Below are positions 59,110-64,000 of a DNA stretch of 64,000 nucleotides, piece by piece. The notes under the pieces are model-generated. The model saw nothing but the letters and a program-made list of their open reading frames with translations, made no database searches and was not told the DNA's origin. This DNA is from an uncultured Sulfitobacter sp. (lineage in GTDB: Bacteria > Pseudomonadota > Alphaproteobacteria > Rhodobacterales > Rhodobacteraceae). The first letter of the stretch is position 1. The number at the start of each line of letters is the position of its first letter. The DNA is taken from assembly GCF_947497275.1 (NCBI RefSeq), contig NZ_CANMFS010000010.1, positions 51,283 through 115,282 on the forward strand, written 5' to 3'. The position numbers and the translations under genes are program-made.

Positions 59110-60042
59110 ATGACGATCCAGACCCACGACGATGCTTATGAACCCGCCCACACCGCATCCCAGACCGCCCATGCGCTCGACGAGTTGCAGCTTTATGGCT
59201 TCCGCCCTTTTGATGAGCCCGATCCGCGCCCGATGCCTGATGGGCAGCGCCTTGCAGTTGCCGTCGCTGACATTTTCGATGCCCTCGTCGCAAGCTTGGA
59301 AGACACTCGCATGGAACCCGACCTTGAAGAGGTGCTCTGGGGCCAGGTCAACCTCTTCCACCGTGCCACAGCTCGTATCGAGCGGTCGCTGGATGGCAAC
59401 GAACAGGCGCAGCGCCGGCTCCAGCGGGAGCAGGACGGCTCCGAGGTGAAATCTGTCGAGCTTGAGCGCCTGACGGCCGAAGGCCTGACGCTTATCGAAC
59501 GGCGCAACTGCATGGACATGATGCGCGATCACGCCGCCACGGAGTTCGTCCATCACACGGGCTCGGCCTGGCGGCCCCGCACTGGCTCGATGGTGAACCG
59601 TCAACACATGACCGCAGCGCTGATAGACAGCCGTGACTTCCTGGCTGCCAAGCGCCGCGCGGAAACCGAGGTGATGCTGCCCGCAGGCCCCAAGGTCGCC
59701 CTCACCGGCGGGACTGATTTTAACGATCACCGCCTGATCTGGGGCAAGCTCGATCAGGTCCAGACCAAATATTCCGACATGGTCCTGCTTCACGGTGGAA
59801 GCCCCAAGGGCGCCGAGCTCATCGCCGCCAAATGGGCCGAAGCCCGGGGCGTCACGCAGGTCGCGTTCAAGCCTGACTGGACCAAGCACGCCAAAGCAGC
59901 CCCCTTCAAGCGCAACGACGCAATGTTGGATGTGCTGCCCGTGGGTGTCCTCGTCTTCCCGGGCACGGGGATCCAAGAAAACCTCGCCGACAAGGCCAAG
60001 AAGCTGGGTATCCCGGTCATGAAGTTCGAGAAGGGGGCGTGA
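59110..60042 (+). CDS. SLOG-family (DUF2493) plasmid protein
   Basis: A 310-aa protein. The C-terminal DUF2493/YspA-type SLOG domain has ALTGGTDFNDHRLIWGKLD (about 198), LLHGGSPKGAELIAAKWAEARG and VFPGTGIQENLADKAKKLG, a nucleotide- or nucleotide-derivative-binding Rossmann-like fold. The N-terminal part is helical with no motif. Start chosen at 59110 after CCGGAGG. A short hairpin CCGCGCG...CGCGCGG (59063-59082) lies before it. SLOG proteins act as sensors or effectors in defence and signalling; here the role is unknown. Confidence 0.8.
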   Translation: MTIQTHDDAYEPAHTASQTAHALDELQLYGFRPFDEPDPRPMPDGQRLAVAVADIFDALVASLEDTRMEPDLEEVLWGQVNLFHRATARIERSLDGNEQAQRRLQREQDGSEVKSVELERLTAEGLTLIERRNCMDMMRDHAATEFVHHTGSAWRPRTGSMVNRQHMTAALIDSRDFLAAKRRAETEVMLPAGPKVALTGGTDFNDHRLIWGKLDQVQTKYSDMVLLHGGSPKGAELIAAKWAEARGVTQVAFKPDWTKHAKAAPFKRNDAMLDVLPVGVLVFPGTGIQENLADKAKKLGIPVMKFEKGA

Positions 60043-60068
60043 GCCCCCTTTCCCGTCACGGGAAATCA

Positions 60069-60092
60069 AGGTGGAACGGCGTGCTTCCACCT
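60069..60092 (+). promoter_or_regulatory. Hairpin leader before the WGR gene
   Basis: 8-bp stem AGGTGGAA / TTCCACCT with an 8-nt loop, 6 bp before the ATG at 60099. It would overlap any ribosome site, so translation may be controlled or a later start used. Confidence 0.4.
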
Positions 60093-60098
60093 GATATC

Positions 60099-60398
60099 AT
60101 GGAAGAAAGCCTGCTGGATCACGATATGTTCGATACCGTCGCTCAACTTGAGGTGTTCCCGACCGACCTGCAGATGCGTCGGGTCGATCCCGCTCTCAAT
60201 ATGCGGCGTTTCTATCGCCTGAGCGTGCAGCCGGACCTGTTCGGTGGCGCCACGCTTGTGCGTGAGTGGGGGCGTATCGGATTCCGTGGACAGATGATGG
60301 TCGAGCAGCATCCGGATGAGGGGCGCGCGGTGACCGCGCTGATGAGGCTCGCGGCGGTGAAGCGACGGCGCGGGTACGAAACGCATTTGAACAGTTGA
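60099..60398 (+). CDS. WGR-domain protein
   Basis: About 99 aa from 60099 (an ATG at 60126 is also possible). The WGR domain is clear: QMRRVDPALNMRRFYRLSVQPDLFGGATLVREWGRIGFRGQ, with the WGRIG core. WGR domains bind DNA or nucleic-acid ends in PARP- and MolR-like proteins. A stand-alone WGR protein of this length is frequent at the end of this plasmid gene block. It converges with the GHKL gene. Confidence 0.8.
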   Translation: MEESLLDHDMFDTVAQLEVFPTDLQMRRVDPALNMRRFYRLSVQPDLFGGATLVREWGRIGFRGQMMVEQHPDEGRAVTALMRLAAVKRRRGYETHLNS

Positions 60399-60407
60399 GA
60401 TTAGCCT

Positions 60408-62414
60408 TCAATCAATGCCCAGCTTGTGGAAAAATACCCGGTTCCGCATTTCGGCATCGCGGAGCACTTTGTCCCAGCTCAAAACCTCCATGTACAACCT
60501 GATATTTCCAAACCATTGGAACCAACCCATGCCGTCAGGCATCGGCGTGAACTGCTTTTCTTTTTCGAGCCATTTCTTGACCTTCTCGGTCGTCTCGCAC
60601 ATCACGTACCCATAAAAAGGCGTGTTATCAGCAACTTGAATAGGCCGTCCCTTTGGAGTTCTGTACCGCCCCTCTCGCACGCTGTTCACATATCGGATGA
60701 TCTGTTGTACCGGGTCCTCCTTAGACGAAGGGTTCACAAAATCATCGCGACCCGGCTTCTTAAATTCGAATACGGATATGGGATTGCTTGCTACGTTATC
60801 CCCTCTGAAAAGAACTGGCGTGTCAAAGACAAGCACGTCAGGCCGCTCAGATGTTCCACCATCAAGAGGCTTGTCAGAATTGACAAAATTCGTGAAGTTC
60901 AACCGCTCGTCAATAATCCACAGATTATGATCTTCGAGTGCTGTTGAAATTGAATCGCCTTTTCTGGGGAAGATGATGTCGTGGACGGTTGCCTCAGACG
61001 GATATTTCTTGTCGTCCCCCAGTTCAAAGCTCCGCGCGAATAATGTGAGCACGTGTTTGCGCAGGGCGATGTAGTGAATGAGGTCGTTGCGACTTGTCTT
61101 CGAAATCTGGCCTAGAATCTGCGGCAGTCCATCTTCCAAGCTACTGGCGTCTGTTTCACTGATTATACGCTCGACTTGCTGGCGGATTGATACTTCCTGC
61201 TTGAACTTCTCCTTTTGAAAAACTTCTTCGATCTGCTCCGGAGAAGGGTTGTAAGGCATTGGTGTCAGATCGATGTCTTCTGCGATCGTCCGGTGCCAAG
61301 GAGCAACCGATTCCACGTATTCCCGGACCTGCTTTTGCTTCTTCTCCTGACGGGCCGTAATCTCTCCACCAAGGGCGTCGCGGGCAACATGTGCCGCGGC
61401 TCGTTCGATATCGGACTGTGAAACAGGGTGAAGTAGATCGTCGTACTTCGGGAACTCAAACCCACCGCGCTCGACGGAAACGCTGGCATCCAAGTATGAA
61501 CCGAAAACATATGCCTTAACGATATAGTTTCGGTCACGATCATCTTGCTCGCCGGATTTCTCATCAAAAAATTCGTCGATAAATTCTGGAACGTAGTGAT
61601 GAATAGCGGTATCTGTCACTTCGCGGCGGTCCGCCACCAGGCTGATTTTGCTGCGCTGGCTGCGCGGAGCGAATAGCTTGAAAACCCGAACCTTGAAAAG
61701 CTCTGGCCTTTCAGCATCTCCAAGATGGATTTCGCCGTTCGTCAAGGAAATTTCCTGGATCATCGCGGCGAGCTGATTGCTTACGAAATCGTTCAAGACA
61801 ATGCGGTCGGTGCCGTCGATCTCAGAAATCCTGACTTCCGGGCATTGGTAGTCGTTGTCGATAAAATACGGCAAAAGCCTCTCGACGAGGGTTCGAGCGA
61901 TAGTCTTGATTTGCTTGTCGGAAAATCCTCGCCCCTTGACCTTCCGCATCGTCACACGGGAACCAATTTCGCCTTCGGGGCAGTCCTCAAGTTTTTCGTC
62001 GACAATGATATCGGTCTTTTTGCCCATCCTGAACGACCGCTTTTTCCGACCGTCTTGGTCCTCAAAAACACTTTCGACGGCCAAGTCTTCAAAATACTTG
62101 AGGCAAGTGAAGCGGCCAAATCCCTTACCACCCTGTTCGATTTTGTGATCGGTATAGAGCGTATCAAAGGACTCGCGGTTTTCGTAATTGAAGCCGATGC
62201 CGTTGTCGGTGACCGTGAAGCTCTCAACTGGGGGTTTTCCCCCCTCCAGCTCCTCTTGTGCTACCCGGTGGACCAACACGTCGACGCGACCGTTTTTTTC
62301 AGGTCCGGCTTCGATTGCTTGTATTGCATTTACAATGGTTTCGACCAGCGGAGTATAGACATTTGTGCCAGAGCGAATGTTCTCAACAGCTCGGAGGACG
62401 TTGACATTGCTCAT
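60408..62414 (-). CDS. GHKL ATPase with a C-terminal PD-(D/E)XK-like motif
   Basis: A 668-aa protein. N-terminal GHKL (Hsp90/MutL-type) ATPase: ETIVN (E25, N29), DNGIGF (D70-F75) and GGKGFGRF (95-102). A long helical middle links to a C-terminal segment with RPDVLVFD (D526) and, 24 residues on, FEFKKP (E550, K552), the spacing of a PD-(D/E)XK nuclease core. The ATG overlaps the methyltransferase stop as ATGA. ATP-driven dimer closure coupled to a nuclease suggests DNA restriction or self-DNA surveillance; activity is not shown. Confidence 0.8.
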   Translation of the reverse strand: MSNVNVLRAVENIRSGTNVYTPLVETIVNAIQAIEAGPEKNGRVDVLVHRVAQEELEGGKPPVESFTVTDNGIGFNYENRESFDTLYTDHKIEQGGKGFGRFTCLKYFEDLAVESVFEDQDGRKKRSFRMGKKTDIIVDEKLEDCPEGEIGSRVTMRKVKGRGFSDKQIKTIARTLVERLLPYFIDNDYQCPEVRISEIDGTDRIVLNDFVSNQLAAMIQEISLTNGEIHLGDAERPELFKVRVFKLFAPRSQRSKISLVADRREVTDTAIHHYVPEFIDEFFDEKSGEQDDRDRNYIVKAYVFGSYLDASVSVERGGFEFPKYDDLLHPVSQSDIERAAAHVARDALGGEITARQEKKQKQVREYVESVAPWHRTIAEDIDLTPMPYNPSPEQIEEVFQKEKFKQEVSIRQQVERIISETDASSLEDGLPQILGQISKTSRNDLIHYIALRKHVLTLFARSFELGDDKKYPSEATVHDIIFPRKGDSISTALEDHNLWIIDERLNFTNFVNSDKPLDGGTSERPDVLVFDTPVLFRGDNVASNPISVFEFKKPGRDDFVNPSSKEDPVQQIIRYVNSVREGRYRTPKGRPIQVADNTPFYGYVMCETTEKVKKWLEKEKQFTPMPDGMGWFQWFGNIRLYMEVLSWDKVLRDAEMRNRVFFHKLGID

Positions 62415-64000
62415 ATTCGGATCTCCGCATCAGGGTTTCCGGAAGCCAGCGCATTCAACCAGGCAAGACAAAGTTCACGGCTTCGGAACGCCCCAAACGC
62501 CTCTTCCTCCTGCCGCTCAATAATAGGGAAAGTGGAATAGATGTACCGTACCTCATCGCGGTCGGTGACCCCATAGAGGTGGAAGAACAATGCGTCGAGC
62601 TTTGCGCGGAGCATCAAACGTCGATCATCGTCCCATTTGAAAGGCGGAAAGACCGCGCCTGCCTCGTCCACATGGCCCAAATCGCGCGCAAAATCAGAGA
62701 TGTCACGTGAGGTGTAGGTGAGTTCCACGACAGCATCGCTCACAATCTGCGCCGCGGTCTTGTCCCCAAATCGCGTGGACTGGAATCGATCAGGCGGAAT
62801 GACTGGGAGCTGTTCAAGGATATACCAACTTGCATGATTGCTCAGGATTTTCGTCCTAGCGATGAAATCGACCATCGTGCTGTTCAGGGACGCGGCCAAA
62901 ATGGCCTGCGCCTCTGCACGTTCCCTCGGATCTTCTATTTCAACACGCAGTATTGGCAGCGTATGTCCGGCACCGAAGGCTGGAATGATGCAGGAAATCA
63001 GGGATCGGGTGTTGGTTGTTGATGTGACGTCCTTGATTGCCAGCTCTACGCGAAGGTCGCCGGGATCAAGGACGAAGTAACGTGGCGCTATCACGTGGCT
63101 GGGATCATGCCGTTGTTCGTCCGTAATCGCAGCACCCTGTCCGCCGCGATGCAGATTGGCGTCGACAGTCGTGACGCCAGATGCACGATGATCGAAGCCT
63201 TGCACCATTTTGCCCTCATAGAGCGGCACCCAGCTGCCCTGGGCACTGCCCCATACGCCACCGTGTTCTGGCCAAGCGCCTTCTTTCTCCTGAAGTTCCT
63301 CGGTGGTCCGAAACTGGTCGGAGGAATTCGCCATGTCGTACATGCGAACATATTTCACCGGCCAAACTTTGACTTCTGTACCCGAGGAACGGTTCACCAG
63401 AACGGGAAAGCGTTCATAGATTTCTGTGGCGATCTGCCGGTCGCGTGCGGCGCGGTAAACTGGAGCTGTCTTCGAGTTCGGGTTCACGTGCCTGAAATGA
63501 TCGACGCCCATGCTGAACACTTTGCTCGGGTCATTCAGTTCGGCGATATCACGAACGAATGTAGCAAAGCGGCATTCGTCAAAGGTTTTCTCGCCGCCGG
63601 AAAACACCAGGACGCTGAACTTGAAGCGGTAATAGACATCGGGGAAGAAAAGTGGCCCCTCCGCACGCTTGTTGAAGAAATCAAAATAGCATGACGCGGC
63701 ATGTCCCTCGATCAGCCGCGAAAAGAATTCCTGAGAGCTTGTTTCTGTCGCGATGCCAGAAGGGATAAGAAGCCCGACGATCCCGCCTGGAGCAATGATG
63801 CTTTGCGCCCGTTCCACAAACAGCGAGTTGAAATTTGTGTCGCCGCCAGACAAGAGCGGATAGTCGCCTCCCTTGCGCGCCATGCGGCTTGTCGTCTCTG
63901 CACGTGCATTGGCCTTTTCGAATTCCTGCGCGAGCGGATCACCGGTCTTTTGTAGCTTTGCGATCATGGTTTTGCGATCAGCAGCACGTGATGCACGGGC
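62411..64000 (-). CDS. Eco57I/PglX-type adenine DNA methyltransferase, partial
   Basis: The frame runs off the window edge, so only the C-terminal 529 residues are visible. SIIAPGGIVGLLIPSGIA and FSVLVFSGG fit the second half of an N6-adenine methylase; the catalytic NPPY should lie beyond position 64000. The rest looks like a target-recognition region, including GKMVQGFDHR, a pattern I associate with Eco57I/PglX-like enzymes of DISARM-like and type IIG systems. It is the first gene of the operon with the GHKL-nuclease protein. Confidence 0.8.
   Translation of the reverse strand, partial: ARASRAADRKTMIAKLQKTGDPLAQEFEKANARAETTSRMARKGGDYPLLSGGDTNFNSLFVERAQSIIAPGGIVGLLIPSGIATETSSQEFFSRLIEGHAASCYFDFFNKRAEGPLFFPDVYYRFKFSVLVFSGGEKTFDECRFATFVRDIAELNDPSKVFSMGVDHFRHVNPNSKTAPVYRAARDRQIATEIYERFPVLVNRSSGTEVKVWPVKYVRMYDMANSSDQFRTTEELQEKEGAWPEHGGVWGSAQGSWVPLYEGKMVQGFDHRASGVTTVDANLHRGGQGAAITDEQRHDPSHVIAPRYFVLDPGDLRVELAIKDVTSTTNTRSLISCIIPAFGAGHTLPILRVEIEDPRERAEAQAILAASLNSTMVDFIARTKILSNHASWYILEQLPVIPPDRFQSTRFGDKTAAQIVSDAVVELTYTSRDISDFARDLGHVDEAGAVFPPFKWDDDRRLMLRAKLDALFFHLYGVTDRDEVRYIYSTFPIIERQEEEAFGAFRSRELCLAWLNALASGNPDAEIRI

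Noticed and set aside
1..64000. CRISPR arrays, tRNA or rRNA genes
   Set aside because: No regularly spaced direct repeats, and no tRNA or rRNA-like segments were recognised by reading through both strands.

Overview
The window looks like part of a large plasmid of an alphaproteobacterium, most likely a Rhodobacteraceae (Paracoccus/Roseobacter-type) host. The main evidence is a complete repABC replication and partition cassette with palindromic centromere-like sites and an antisense RNA, a resolvase and an RHE_PE00001-family gene next to it, and a long accessory plasmid backbone (large ParB-like protein, SSB, DUF932 protein, a strawberry-notch-type methylase/helicase, a Toprim protein, a SLOG protein and a WGR protein). 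GC content and codon use fit that group. No tRNA, rRNA, CRISPR array, complete insertion sequence, relaxase or type IV secretion gene is visible.

Region 1 (1-28,330) is a copper (possibly copper/silver) resistance island. It holds two P1B copper ATPases, a CusAB efflux pair with a distant TolC lipoprotein, CopZ, CueR, two multicopper oxidases, cupredoxins (one fused to a CusF domain), Cys-rich or Met-rich small exported proteins, DUF305 and DUF411 proteins, and a redox block (SCO, CcdA, TlpA and CcmG-like thioredoxins, two c-type cytochromes, a Grx-MauE fusion). Five promoters have the MerR-type layout: a TTGACC -35 box, a 19-20 bp spacer with a TTCC/GGAA dyad, and a weak -10. They drive different parts of the island, so CueR probably controls all of them. 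Many genes overlap by ATGA, which indicates long operons.

Region 2 (28,550-32,014) is a probable nickel/cobalt module: an anchor protein, a HupE/UreJ protein and a His-rich exported protein on the minus strand, then an RcnR/CsoR-type repressor and an MFS exporter with a His-rich tail on the plus strand. A 7-bp G/C-tract inverted repeat lies between the two sides.

Region 3 (32,184-38,070) is an RHE_PE00001 protein, a serine resolvase and repABC. A DnaA box lies before repA, the ctRNA lies between repB and repC, and three copies of a TTGACCGCGGTCAA-type palindrome lie in and after repB and after repC.

Region 4 (38,100-60,400) is the plasmid backbone, broken up by small cassettes that look like defence or stability cargo: an XRE-ImmA/IrrE pair with its own operator, an H-NS-family pseudogene, a stand-alone PD-(D/E)XK protein and a mobile mystery A/B (HTH/Fic) pair. 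Several backbone genes begin with similar hairpin leaders just before the ribosome binding site. A set of nested inverted repeats spanning 206 nt lies between the Toprim and SLOG genes.

Region 5 (60,408-64,000) is a two-gene minus-strand operon: an Eco57I-type adenine methyltransferase that runs off the window edge, and a GHKL ATPase whose C-terminus carries a PD-(D/E)XK-like motif. This looks like a DNA-modification-linked defence system and is the strongest candidate for something poorly described.
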